Assembly (NCBI GenBank): GCA_041651175.1
Contig: JBAZJT010000008.1
Coordinates: forward strand, 42,944-106,943
Direction of reading: 5' to 3'
Source of the DNA: Elusimicrobiales bacterium
GTDB taxonomy: Bacteria; Elusimicrobiota; Elusimicrobia; Elusimicrobiales; Elusimicrobiaceae
Length of the DNA stretch: 64,000 nt
How positions within the stretch are numbered: position 1 is the stretch's first letter; the number at the start of each line of letters is the position of its first letter. Below the pieces are notes generated by a model. It did no database searches. It was not told the origin of the DNA and saw only the letters and a program-made list of their open reading frames with translations. Positions 43,056 through 51,730 of this stretch are shown piece after piece. The position numbers and the translations under genes were made by a program.

Positions 43056-44065
43056 TGCGGCAGCGTTTCACCGCCATAGTCCCGGTGGCCGGAGCGGGCA
43101 CAAGGCTAAAGCCCCACACCAACACATTTCCCAAAGTGCTGCTGACCGTGGGCCACAAGCCGATACTGGGGCATATTCTGGACCAGCTTGAGGAAATAGG
43201 CAAACCGGAAATCCGCATGGTCATCGGCTACATGGGCGACAAAATCCGCGCCTATGTGGACAGCCGCTATCCCCATCTGAACGTAACCTATGTGGAGCAG
43301 CCGCAGCCGCGCGGACTGGGACATGCGGTATGGCTGGCGTCAAAAGGCGTTTCGGGCCCCGTTTTCATCCTGCTGGGCGACACAATCCTGGACGGCGACA
43401 TGCGCCAGTTCATAGAATTCCGCGAAAGCCGCATCGGCGTGCGCGAGGTGGCGGACCCGCGCCGCTTCGGCGTGGTGGAGATAAAAGACGGCTTCGTAAG
43501 CTCCCTGGTTGAAAAACCGAAAGAACCTAAATCCAACCTGGCGATAGTGGGCGCGTATTCGTTCACCGACTGCGCCGCGCTGCGCAAAAATCTGGACGGG
43601 CTTATACGCTCCGGCAAGACCACCGGCGGGGAGATACAGCTTACAGACGCGATAATGAACATGGTCCGCCACGGCCTCAAAATACGCCCCGCCGGGATAG
43701 ACGGCTGGCACGACTGCGGCAAGCCCGAAACCCTGCTGGAAACCAACCGCCACCTGCTCAACAAGCACAGGGCAAAATTCTCCCCGCGGCTGCCGGGCTG
43801 TCTGGTGGTTCCGCCGGTTTACATGGCAAAGACGGCCCGCGCGGAAAACTGCATCATCGGCCCTTATGTGTCGGTGGGGGAAGGCGCCAGAATATCCTCC
43901 TCCATAATAAGCGACACCATCATAAACGAAAACGCGCGCATAAGCAGCGCCATCCTGAACAATTCGCTTATAGGCCCAGGCGCGGCGCTGGCCGGCGCCG
44001 GCCAGCAGATAAATATCGGCGAGAATTCGGAAATCCTGCTGAACCCGAAAAGCCTGGCGGAATAG
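43055..44065 (+). CDS. Sugar-phosphate nucleotidyltransferase with left-handed beta-helix tail
   Basis: 336 aa. N-terminal VPVAGAGTRLKPHT and FPKVLL form the nucleotide-binding signature; ILLGDTILDGD holds the metal Asp and VVEIKDGFVSSLVEKPKEP is the RmlA-type core. The last 80 residues have hexapeptide character (ENCIIGPYVSVGEGARISSSI). Likely a glucose-1-phosphate thymidylyl- or uridylyltransferase; sugar and nucleotide are not certain. Start overlaps the POT stop. Downstream envelope genes are convergent. Confidence 0.88.
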   Translation: MRQRFTAIVPVAGAGTRLKPHTNTFPKVLLTVGHKPILGHILDQLEEIGKPEIRMVIGYMGDKIRAYVDSRYPHLNVTYVEQPQPRGLGHAVWLASKGVSGPVFILLGDTILDGDMRQFIEFRESRIGVREVADPRRFGVVEIKDGFVSSLVEKPKEPKSNLAIVGAYSFTDCAALRKNLDGLIRSGKTTGGEIQLTDAIMNMVRHGLKIRPAGIDGWHDCGKPETLLETNRHLLNKHRAKFSPRLPGCLVVPPVYMAKTARAENCIIGPYVSVGEGARISSSIISDTIINENARISSAILNNSLIGPGAALAGAGQQINIGENSEILLNPKSLAE

Positions 44066-44794
44066 CTATCCCGCTATAATTCCCTCAACCACGCAGGTAA
44101 GGCCGCAGAACCTGTTGTATTTTCTGAACGGCATCTCCAGCCGTATCAGCCGTTCCAGAATAAACGAGAGCGCTTTGCCGTTGTCTTTCATGTCGGAGAC
44201 CGGCTTGCCGCCGCGCCTTAAACGGCGCATAAGCCAGACGAGAGGAAATATCCCGGCGTATATATAGTATCCCCTTTCCAGACGGATGCCGGCTCCCTCC
44301 GCCGTTTTCTCCAGTTGCGAGAGAGTATAGCGCCTTTTATGTTCCAAAAACACGTCATGGGCGGACCACAGGCCCATAAAAGCGGGAACCGTTATAAACA
44401 CCCTGTTCCCCCCCCGGCAGCGGGAAACCACATCCCGCAGGAATCCGGCGTCATCGTCTATATGCTCAAGAACATCCATCAGCACAATCAGGGAACGCCG
44501 GATGTCCGCTGGCATTTGCCGAAGGGTAATCAGTTGCCCGGAAATGCGGCTGTCCCCCGCCGAGGTTTCGGATTCATAGGCCGCATCAACCCTGATTATA
44601 TTTTCTATTTTCCCGCGGCCATGCCCGGCCAGATAATCGGAGAAACAGCCGGAGCCCGCGCCGATATCCACCACATTCACCGGCGACATTATGCGCGCCG
44701 TCCTGTCAAAATATTCGGCCAGCGGAATCCGTTTGGTGCGGTAATACCAGTGATTTTCGGGACGCACGCCGCTGTTGTGTTCCTTAATATCCAT
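44066..44794 (-). CDS. Class I SAM-dependent methyltransferase
   Basis: 242 aa. SAM motif I NVVDIGAGSGCFSDYL, motif post-II LIVLMDVLEHIDDD and motif III region VFITVPAFMGLWSAHD. It starts HNSGVRPENHWYYRTKRIPL, typical of glycan/lipid-associated methyltransferases located beside GT2 genes. Hydrophobic helix near the C-terminus (IYAGIFPLVWLMRRLRR). Overlaps the GT2 gene by 11 nt and probably acts on the same glycolipid; substrate unknown. Confidence 0.87.
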   Translation of the reverse strand: MDIKEHNSGVRPENHWYYRTKRIPLAEYFDRTARIMSPVNVVDIGAGSGCFSDYLAGHGRGKIENIIRVDAAYESETSAGDSRISGQLITLRQMPADIRRSLIVLMDVLEHIDDDAGFLRDVVSRCRGGNRVFITVPAFMGLWSAHDVFLEHKRRYTLSQLEKTAEGAGIRLERGYYIYAGIFPLVWLMRRLRRGGKPVSDMKDNGKALSFILERLIRLEMPFRKYNRFCGLTCVVEGIIAG

Positions 44795-45554
44795 TCAGTT
44801 TCCGCAGCTTCATCTGAAACTGCGCCAGATGCAGCGCCATTACAAGCGGATCCTTAATCAAAGAGACCTTGGAGCCCGGAACCTCCCGCCAGCTCACCGG
44901 CATTTCCAGGATTTTCTCCCCGGCGGCCAGCATGGAAAAAAGCAGTTGCGTGTCCCAGACCCAGCGGCAATCCGTCGGCGCGTTCAAATGCCGGGCCAGC
45001 GCGTCCCGCCTGAAAATTTTGAGGCCGCACTGGGAATCATATATTCCCGCCCCCGAAACCAGCGAAACAAATGTGGCAAACACCCTGCCCGCGTAATGGC
45101 GCAGAGGATTGCGGTTTACGTCGTAACCCAGCATCTTGACGCGCGCGCCGGTAATTGCCGCAAAGCCCTTGCCGGAACCGCAATGCAATTCCCGCAGCGC
45201 GCGCGCCAGTTCCGGCAGGGGAACAGACCCGTCGGCGTCTATAAACCCCATATAATCACGGTCCGTGCTCAGTCCCTTTTCAAACCCGAACCTGAGCGCG
45301 GCGCCTTTCCCGCAATTTTTGTCCCGGCGGGAGAAAGATACTTTGTCCGGCAAGCCAAGCCCGCTTACCAGAGCGGACATTTTCCCGCTTTCCTCGGGGA
45401 GGCTGCCGTCGTCCACCACCAGGAACTCAATATCGGCCTGGCCGGCGGCATTAAAATCCCTGATTTCCGAAAGCAAATTCCCCAGCCGTCCGGACTCGTT
45501 ATACGCCGGAATGACAATAAAAGCCCTGGGCGCGCCATTTAATGAAAGCTGCAT
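44784..45554 (-). CDS. Glycosyltransferase family 2 (dolichyl/undecaprenyl-phosphate sugar type)
   Basis: 256 aa. AFIVIPAYNESGRLGNLL at the N-terminus, LVVDDGSL, GKGAALRFGFEKG and FIDADGS (DxD) define the GT2 fold; SQCGLKIFRRDA and FDTQLL-like WDTQLLFSML are typical of DPM1-like enzymes. Probably charges a polyprenyl phosphate with a sugar. ATG 45554 is preferred over 45572 because TG-T-TATCAT ends 6 nt before it, the leaderless spacing seen elsewhere here. Confidence 0.88.
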   Translation of the reverse strand: MQLSLNGAPRAFIVIPAYNESGRLGNLLSEIRDFNAAGQADIEFLVVDDGSLPEESGKMSALVSGLGLPDKVSFSRRDKNCGKGAALRFGFEKGLSTDRDYMGFIDADGSVPLPELARALRELHCGSGKGFAAITGARVKMLGYDVNRNPLRHYAGRVFATFVSLVSGAGIYDSQCGLKIFRRDALARHLNAPTDCRWVWDTQLLFSMLAAGEKILEMPVSWREVPGSKVSLIKDPLVMALHLAQFQMKLRKLNGY

Positions 45555-45578
45555 AAGTTGATGATAACACATAATTCA

Positions 45579-47459
45579 TCAGGACCAGCCCCGCCGGCTG
45601 TACAGGAAAGCGAAGCCGCCGCGCTCCGCGATGAACGAAAGGGAATCCTGCTCCGGGTTGCCGCTGTAACCGGCCTCGCGCCAGAGGCCTTTGCGCGAAT
45701 GGTGAATCCCCCGCACGGCGGAAATTCTCCATCCCGCGGCGACAACCTCGTCGCCGGGCCAGAGCCTGCGGATTTGCGTACCGGCGGTTTGCAGCCGCAG
45801 CAGCTCCTTTTCAAGCTCCGGCGCAAGCGGGCCGTGCGGCAGATAAACCGCGCCTATCGCGGCATTGCGTCCCAGCCCGGCCAGCCCGCGCCAGGAACTT
45901 TCCGAAAGCGAGGATAAAAGCAAAACATCTATCTCCCTGCCGCCGGATTCCAAGACGGCCCTGAAAAGAGCGTCCCCCTTGAATCCGCAGTCCGCCATCA
46001 CAAGGCCGAGGCCTTTTGCCCGCAGCATCGCGCCGGAGGTTTTGCCTGAATGATACTCCCACATCCGCTGCGGCGGCGCAAAAACATATTGCGCGGCGAC
46101 AGCGCAAATTCCCGCGGCCAGCAGCGGAAGGAACAGCTTTTTCGCCCGCTGCGGCGAAGGCAGATGCAGAATCCAGAAGGCCAGGCAGCAATAAGCGGAC
46201 ATAACTCCCGCTCCGGGAGATGGAACCCACACCGCAGACCAGCTGTAAGAAGCAAAAACTTCCGCCAGCCGCGCAAACAGCCAGACCGCGAACGCGGTCA
46301 GCTTCACGGCGGCATACGTCAGCGGCGCAAGTTTCAGCGCGGCGAAAACCACGCAGGCGAAAATCAGCACCATCAGCGCCCCGGCCAGCGGCACAAGCGG
46401 GATATTGGCTATAAAAGCCGCCAGCGAATATCTGTGGAACACCTCCACGCAGACCGGGAAAAGCGCCAGCTGCGCCGCCGCCGTCATTACCGCGCATTCA
46501 ACCAGCCAGCGCAGCCGCCCGCGCGGCAGCTCCATATTGGAAAAAACCGTTATTATCGCAAACACCGCCAGAAACGACATTTGAAAATCCGGCTTGAAAA
46601 GCGACTGGCCGTCCGTTAAAAGCACACAGAAGGCGGCCAGCACCAGTCCCGCGAAAGCTCCGGATTCGCGCTGCAGCCGGTAGCCCGCCATGGCCGACAG
46701 CGCCATCGCGTAGGAGCGCAAAAGCGGCGGGTTCATTCCCGCCGCTATCACATAAAACCCCGCCGCCGCTGCCACGGCGGCCTCCTGATACCCGCGCCTT
46801 ATGCTCAGAAGCCGGCAAAGAAAATATACTATGGCCAGCACGAAAGCCACATGCGTCCCCGACGCCACCAGCAGATGAATGGTCCCAGAATCCCGGAAAG
46901 GCGCGGCGATTTCATCGGTCATGCCGTCCTTATCGCCCAGCGCCAGCGCGGCCAGCACGGCGGCGGCCTCCGGCTCAAAACGGGATTTCAGGAATTCCCC
47001 CAATTGCCGCCTTGCCGCGAAAGCCGCGCGGGCTATAAACGGGGGCGGCGAGATTTCCTCCGCCGAAACCGCATCAAACTCGGCAAACACTCCCTGCCGG
47101 CGCAGATAGAGCGGCCAGTCCAGTCCGCCCGGAACTGCGGCGCCGCGCGGCGCCTCCATATCGCCGCGAAAGCGCGTCGCGGCCCGCCAGCGGACCGACG
47201 CCCCGTCCGGCAGCTTCACCAGCAGCCCGCCGTGCGCCGGCAGCCCGTTGACCGATTTCACCCGGACTACCGCGGTCGGCTTTCCGCCGCGCAGCCGCTG
47301 GAATTCCGAGGGACCAGCCTCAATAACAGCGTTTTTCAGCGGGCACAGCAGCGACACATCCCCCGGCGGGGGCCGCACATCGCGCCGGAAGAAGTATATC
47401 CACGCCCCCAGCAGAACCAGCGCGACAAACAGCGGCCTGCGGTAATAAGACGGATGCAT
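45579..47459 (-). CDS. comEC: ComEC/Rec2-family competence channel with degenerate metallo-hydrolase domain
   Basis: 626 aa. N-terminal OB-like domain (FQRLRGGKPTAVVRVKSV), Competence-domain helices with FRDSGTIHLLVASGTHVAFVLA and RSYAMALSAMAGY, and a C-terminal metallo-beta-lactamase-like domain. The region that normally carries HxHxDH reads VLLLSSLSESSWRGLAGL, so the metal site is lost, although the preceding VMADCG strand remains. Predicted inner-membrane channel for single-stranded DNA uptake, compatible with pilin genes in the window. A -10 box ends 8 nt before the ATG. Confidence 0.92.
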   Translation of the reverse strand: MHPSYYRRPLFVALVLLGAWIYFFRRDVRPPPGDVSLLCPLKNAVIEAGPSEFQRLRGGKPTAVVRVKSVNGLPAHGGLLVKLPDGASVRWRAATRFRGDMEAPRGAAVPGGLDWPLYLRRQGVFAEFDAVSAEEISPPPFIARAAFAARRQLGEFLKSRFEPEAAAVLAALALGDKDGMTDEIAAPFRDSGTIHLLVASGTHVAFVLAIVYFLCRLLSIRRGYQEAAVAAAAGFYVIAAGMNPPLLRSYAMALSAMAGYRLQRESGAFAGLVLAAFCVLLTDGQSLFKPDFQMSFLAVFAIITVFSNMELPRGRLRWLVECAVMTAAAQLALFPVCVEVFHRYSLAAFIANIPLVPLAGALMVLIFACVVFAALKLAPLTYAAVKLTAFAVWLFARLAEVFASYSWSAVWVPSPGAGVMSAYCCLAFWILHLPSPQRAKKLFLPLLAAGICAVAAQYVFAPPQRMWEYHSGKTSGAMLRAKGLGLVMADCGFKGDALFRAVLESGGREIDVLLLSSLSESSWRGLAGLGRNAAIGAVYLPHGPLAPELEKELLRLQTAGTQIRRLWPGDEVVAAGWRISAVRGIHHSRKGLWREAGYSGNPEQDSLSFIAERGGFAFLYSRRGWS

Positions 47460-47467
47460 ATTGTTGT

Positions 47468-47481
47468 ATTATATGTATAAT
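47468..47481. promoter_or_regulatory. Palindromic divergent -10 boxes of comEC and sppA
   Basis: ATTATATGTATAAT gives TATAAT on each strand. On minus it is 8 nt from the comEC ATG; on plus it leads to a 20-nt leader with GGAGG before sppA. The two promoters would compete. Confidence 0.55.
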
Positions 47482-47509
47482 TTGCGGAATACAGATTACG
47501 GAGGCTTCC

Positions 47510-48526
47510 ATGGAAAACGAAAATGTCGCACGACCGGCTCCCCCCGCCCCGGAGCAGCCCCGGCGCCCGGCGCTGTGGGTCAAAACGTCCGCAGCGCTGT
47601 TGGCACTTTCCATAATATGCGCGCTGGTGGTTATAATGCGCGGCGCGCCCGGCGCCGCCAAAAACGGGCCCGGCGAGCTGGACGGAGAAGAAACAGTATC
47701 CGCATTGCTTAACGCCTCCAAGCCGGGCATAGGGTGGATAAACGTGCGCGGCGTCATAAGCGAAAGCTATTCCTCCTCCCCCTTTGAACGCGGCGCGCAG
47801 CACCTGGCGGCGCGCATCAAGGCAATGTCGGAACGCAAAGACGTAAAAGCCATTGTCGTGGATATAAACTCTCCCGGCGGTTCGGTGGGCGCGGTGCAGG
47901 CCGTATACGACGAAATCCTCCGCGCCAGAACCAAACAGAAAAAGCCCGTCGTAGCGCTTATGCGCGACGTGGCCGCAAGCGGCGGATATTACATAGCCGC
48001 GGCCTGCGACAAGATAGTGGCCCAGCCGGGGACGCTGACCGGCTCCATAGGCGTCATATTCCAAATCAGCAACGTGGAAGGGCTTTTCAAGAAAATCGGG
48101 GTAACGATGAACCCCATAAAATCCGGCAGCCATAAGGACATAGGCTCCATGTTCCGGCCCATGACGACGGAGGAAAAGCAGATTCTCCAGGGCGTCATAG
48201 ACGACGCCTACTCCCAGTTCTGCGGCGCGGTCAAAAAAGGCCGCCCCCTCGGCGACGAGGACCTAAAAACCCTGGCCGACGGGCGGGTCTTCACCGGCAA
48301 CCAGGCGTTAAAACTGAAACTGATAGACGCGCTGGGCGGAGAGGAGGAGGCCGTCGGCCTCGCCTCCGGCCTGGCCAAGCTGGACAAGACCCCCCGCATC
48401 ATCAGGGACGCGGACCCGATGCAGCGCATTATATCCCTGCTCAACTCGGCGCTGGGGCTGCGGCTGCCGCTGGCGGGACTGGACAATTTCTCCGGCCCGC
48501 GCCTGGCGTATCTGTGGGCGTATTAG
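47510..48526 (+). CDS. sppA: Signal peptide peptidase SppA (short form)
   Basis: Membrane Ser/Lys protease that degrades cleaved signal peptides. 338 aa with one N-terminal helix (TSAALLALSIICALVVIM). Catalytic Ser157 in VAASGGYYIAAA and Lys204 in PIKSGSHKD match the Bacillus SppA dyad. VDINSPGGSVGAVQAVYDEI is the conserved S49 start. GGAGG precedes the ATG. Confidence 0.95.
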   Translation: MENENVARPAPPAPEQPRRPALWVKTSAALLALSIICALVVIMRGAPGAAKNGPGELDGEETVSALLNASKPGIGWINVRGVISESYSSSPFERGAQHLAARIKAMSERKDVKAIVVDINSPGGSVGAVQAVYDEILRARTKQKKPVVALMRDVAASGGYYIAAACDKIVAQPGTLTGSIGVIFQISNVEGLFKKIGVTMNPIKSGSHKDIGSMFRPMTTEEKQILQGVIDDAYSQFCGAVKKGRPLGDEDLKTLADGRVFTGNQALKLKLIDALGGEEEAVGLASGLAKLDKTPRIIRDADPMQRIISLLNSALGLRLPLAGLDNFSGPRLAYLWAY

Positions 48527-48529
48527 CTT

Positions 48530-49111
48530 ATGACAACGCTGCTTCTTGCGATTGAAGACCTCGCCTCCGCGCCGCGGCAGACATCCGCGCGGCTTATCGC
48601 GCACAGACCCGGCGCCATCGCGCTGGCCGGCTACGCCGCGGGCGCGGCGGGAACGCAGATATGGATGAGTCTTGGCGGGCCGGCACAGTCGCCCGCGGTG
48701 ATGCTGGCCGCCATACTCGCGCTGGCCGCGCTGGAAACGGTTTTCGGCTGTTTCTGGGCGGCCCTGAGCCATTTCGTGCTGGATGTTTCCGGGGAGCGGG
48801 GCAGCGCGCGCAGCATGTTCGCCGCCATAGGAACCAGCGGTTTTGCAAAGCTGCTTCTGATTCCCTGCGGGCTTGCGCTGGAGGCTTTCTCGCCCTCGTC
48901 CATGGCGGCGGGCGCCGTTGCCTATTTCTGCGTAACCGTATTGCAGTTCTGGCTGGCGGCGGAGATGGTACGCCCGGCCTACGGCACCACCGCGCCGCGC
49001 GCCTGGGCCGCGCTGCTGACGCCTTTTGCGGCGATGGCGCTGGTCCTGCTGGCCGCCGCAGCCTTCCTGATTGCCGCGCTGGCTGGCGGCGTGATAACGA
49101 TGCTAAGCTGA
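48530..49111 (+). CDS. Hypothetical membrane protein (Yip1-like)
   Basis: 193 aa with five or six helices and a cytoplasmic N-terminus (LLLAIEDLASAPRQTSARLI). The order of helices and short loops recalls the Yip1 domain, but no motif confirms it. Lies 3 nt after sppA and shares its stop base with nnrE, so it is in an operon. Confidence 0.6.
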   Translation: MTTLLLAIEDLASAPRQTSARLIAHRPGAIALAGYAAGAAGTQIWMSLGGPAQSPAVMLAAILALAALETVFGCFWAALSHFVLDVSGERGSARSMFAAIGTSGFAKLLLIPCGLALEAFSPSSMAAGAVAYFCVTVLQFWLAAEMVRPAYGTTAPRAWAALLTPFAAMALVLLAAAAFLIAALAGGVITMLS

Positions 49112-49779
49112 TGCACCCCGTTACCGCCGCCGAAATGCGGGAGATAGACACCCTGGCGACATCCCGTTACGGCATTTCGGCGGACAGGCTGATGGAAAAC
49201 GCCGGCAAAGCCGCTGCAGCCGAAATACTGGCGATGTCCCCCGTTCCGGTTGAGGAATTTTCCTGCGTCATAATCTGCGGCAGGGGCAATAACGGCGGCG
49301 ACGGGCTGGTGGCGGCGCGCCATCTGCTCAACGCGAAGGCGCAGGCCCGTGTTTTCATAGTCCCGCCGCAGGAAAACGGCTATCCGACGCTGGCGCTTAG
49401 AAACCTCAAGCGCGCCTGTCTGGCGCATGTTTCCGCGCGCGAGGTTACGGATTTAAACGCGGTTACAAACGCGCTGGCAAAATGCCATATCGCTGCGGAC
49501 GCACTGCTGGGAACCGGCTCCTCCGGCGCGCCGCGCGGGATATTCGCGGAACTGATAGCCGCGCTCAACGGCTGCGGCAAGCCGGTGGTTTCTCTGGATT
49601 TGCCTTCGGGAATGGATCCCGACACCGGGCTGCATGAAGGCGCCTGCGTAAAAGCGGCGGCCACATTGATGTTCGGACTCCCCAAAACCGGACTGCTGAA
49701 ACCGCAGGCCGCGGAATACACCGGCAAACTCAAAGTTCTGGATATAGGTTTTCCGGATGAGCTTTTGCGCCGATCATAG
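49111..49779 (+). CDS. nnrE: NAD(P)H-hydrate epimerase (YjeF N-terminal domain only)
   Basis: Repairs damaged NAD(P)H by epimerising R-NADHX to S-NADHX. 222 aa. ADRLMENAGKAAAAEI, CGRGNNGGDGLVAARHL and DLPSGMDPDTG are the YjeF_N signatures. The dehydratase domain (NnrD) often fused to it is absent. Its 3' end overlaps tilS on the other strand by 50 nt. Confidence 0.95.
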   Translation: MHPVTAAEMREIDTLATSRYGISADRLMENAGKAAAAEILAMSPVPVEEFSCVIICGRGNNGGDGLVAARHLLNAKAQARVFIVPPQENGYPTLALRNLKRACLAHVSAREVTDLNAVTNALAKCHIAADALLGTGSSGAPRGIFAELIAALNGCGKPVVSLDLPSGMDPDTGLHEGACVKAAATLMFGLPKTGLLKPQAAEYTGKLKVLDIGFPDELLRRS

Positions 49780-50497
49780 CCGCCAGTTTTGAAGACAACT
49801 CCAGCAGATGCTCGCCGAATTTCGGCTGCCGCGCGGCAATAAGCGGCAGCAGTTCGTTCCTGACCCAATTGCGGGTATACTCGGACGAAAAATTGGTTTC
49901 GTCGGTGCGGCAGGCAAGCCCGTGCCGCAAAAGATAGCCGTTTATCTCCGCGCGGTTGACGCAAAGAAGCGGGCGCACAACCTCCACGCCCGGAAATTTG
50001 GCGCCCATGGGCCGCCGCATCGGAATACCCAGCAGCCCCGCCGGATTTGAACCGCGCAGCAGATTCAGAATGATAGTCTCGGCATGGTCGTCCAGATGAT
50101 GCCCCAGCGCGACAAGGGAGCAGCCCTCTTTTTTGGCGGCGCGGTAAAGCGCGCGGTAGCGCAGCGCGCGGGCGGCGTGTTCAAGGCTCATTTTGCGGGA
50201 TTTCGCGGCCTTCGGCGCGGAGACTTTCGCGCAGACAAAACGTATATTCCAATTCAGGCACAGCCGGCGGACAAAATCTTCGTCCGCATCCGCCGCCGCG
50301 CCGCGTATCCCGTGGTTTACGTGGCAGGCCGCCAGCCCGAACCCGTGCCGGCGCGACATCCCGCGCAGGAAATGCAGCAGGCACACGGAATCCGGCCCGC
50401 CGGACACCGCCGCCAGAATCCCCCCCTTTTCCGGCAGGCAACGCGCGGCGAAAAACGCGCAAAGCCTGTTCCAGACCGCGGCAGAGAATTTATCCAT
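49730..50497 (-). CDS. tilS: tRNA(Ile)-lysidine synthase, N-terminal-domain form
   Basis: Modifies C34 of the AUA-reading tRNA-Ile to lysidine. 255 aa. PP-loop AAVSGGPDSVCLLHFL, CHVNHGIRG and ALGHHLDDHAETIILNLLRG are present. The C-terminal tRNA-binding domains of longer TilS are missing, as in short thermophile-type forms. A TACAAT box ends 6 nt before the ATG, suggesting leaderless expression. Confidence 0.95.
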   Translation of the reverse strand: MDKFSAAVWNRLCAFFAARCLPEKGGILAAVSGGPDSVCLLHFLRGMSRRHGFGLAACHVNHGIRGAAADADEDFVRRLCLNWNIRFVCAKVSAPKAAKSRKMSLEHAARALRYRALYRAAKKEGCSLVALGHHLDDHAETIILNLLRGSNPAGLLGIPMRRPMGAKFPGVEVVRPLLCVNRAEINGYLLRHGLACRTDETNFSSEYTRNWVRNELLPLIAARQPKFGEHLLELSSKLAAMIGAKAHPENLYPEL

Positions 50498-50509
50498 TGA
50501 GCTATTGTA

Positions 50510-51628
50510 CTACAACCGGCAGGCGGAGTTTTCCGGCGGCAGCCCCAGCGCCCCGCGCAGCAGCGGGTTGCGGCCCAGAATGTTTTCTATCCGGTACGCG
50601 CCGGAGGGATGGTCCATCTGAGTAACATGCTCCAGCACCGAGCCGGCCTCGCCGGAGGTGCCGCAGATGACCTCGTATGATTTTCGCAGATAATCCAGCC
50701 CGCCCGCGCCGGCGGCCCTGGAGGCGATAACATCGTCAGCCCAGTAATCCGCTGCCGGCTCGCTCCAATCTCTGAATGAAACGCCGAAATTGTCGCGCAT
50801 GCAGGCCGACAGCGGCGCGTACATCTCCGGGAATTTGCCGGAGTCTATGGAATGCGCCGTCTCGTGGGCCAGTATGAAATCCAGATGCGGGCCGCCGCGC
50901 GCCTCCGCCAGCAGCATTCCGGGAAACACCACAACCACGCTCTGGTTCCGCTCCAGCTTCGGGTTTGACGCGCCGCCCAGGTCGTCATAGGAAGCGTTCC
51001 ACGCCTGGTCGGAGGCGAGCTGGTCTATAAGCGGCCACAACTCGCCGCCGGTGGTTATGAAATCCGTGATATAGCGGGAAGGCAGCACAAGTTCGGTCAG
51101 CTCCACCCGGCGGACAAGCTCGGCCTTGGTTTTATCGGAAACGCCGGAGGCGCGTATGCGCGCAATCATCTCCGATTTTATCACGCCGTAATCCGGCAGC
51201 GGCGCGCGCTTTAGCGCGGCAGCCTCCAGCGCCATGGCGAAGGCGGCAAGCGCCTCCTTTGCCTTTGCGGTGTTGTACGGGTACGGCGGCGTAAAAGAGA
51301 TGCTGCGCAGCGCGGAGCCCATGTAATCGCCCGCGTCCGGCTCCGGCAGCTTGTATTTTTTAACCAGCGCGGAGAATTTGGGGCGCACTTCGCGCTGTAT
51401 CGCCTTAAGCCCGGCAAGGCGGCGCGCCTCGCGCCTGTCGCCGGAATCCGAGCCGCCGGCGGAGCAGACATCGGAATAAGACAACCCCTTCCCGGCGGAG
51501 GCTGCCTCCGCCTGCGGCACGGGCATATTCCCGGCCTTTGAAAACAGGGCATGGGCACCCGCGCCGTCCCAGTCCGCGCCGGACGCGGAGGTAAAAGCGC
51601 ATATCAGCCACGCGCAAAGCAGTGTCAT
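50510..51628 (-). CDS. Putative secreted zinc metallopeptidase (HExxH ... ExxAD)
   Basis: 372 aa from ATG 51628 with a signal peptide (TLLCAWLICAFTSASGA). The motif FILAHETAHSID is a full HExxH zinc site, and SEPAADYWAD about 48 residues later provides an ExxAD third ligand as in gluzincins of the M13 type. The upstream part is helical with no recognised family. It has several cysteines for disulfides. Protease activity is inferred from the two motifs. An in-frame upstream ATG (51700) would give a longer N-terminus without a better signal. Confidence 0.72.
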   Translation of the reverse strand: MTLLCAWLICAFTSASGADWDGAGAHALFSKAGNMPVPQAEAASAGKGLSYSDVCSAGGSDSGDRREARRLAGLKAIQREVRPKFSALVKKYKLPEPDAGDYMGSALRSISFTPPYPYNTAKAKEALAAFAMALEAAALKRAPLPDYGVIKSEMIARIRASGVSDKTKAELVRRVELTELVLPSRYITDFITTGGELWPLIDQLASDQAWNASYDDLGGASNPKLERNQSVVVVFPGMLLAEARGGPHLDFILAHETAHSIDSGKFPEMYAPLSACMRDNFGVSFRDWSEPAADYWADDVIASRAAGAGGLDYLRKSYEVICGTSGEAGSVLEHVTQMDHPSGAYRIENILGRNPLLRGALGLPPENSACRL

Positions 51629-51681
51629 ATAACCAGCATACCGCCCCCGCCCCCGCCGCGCAAGAGCCGAAAGTCCCAAAT

Positions 51682-51720
51682 AAAACGCCGGGGCGCGCAA
51701 TGCGCGCCCCGGCGTTTTTT
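51682..51720 (-). terminator. Intrinsic terminator of ahcY
   Basis: AAAACGCCGGGGCGCGC pairs perfectly with GCGCGCCCCGGCGTTTT (17 bp, AAT loop). T-rich tails are present on both strands, so it can act bidirectionally. Confidence 0.92.
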
Positions 51721-51730
51721 CGGACGGTTC

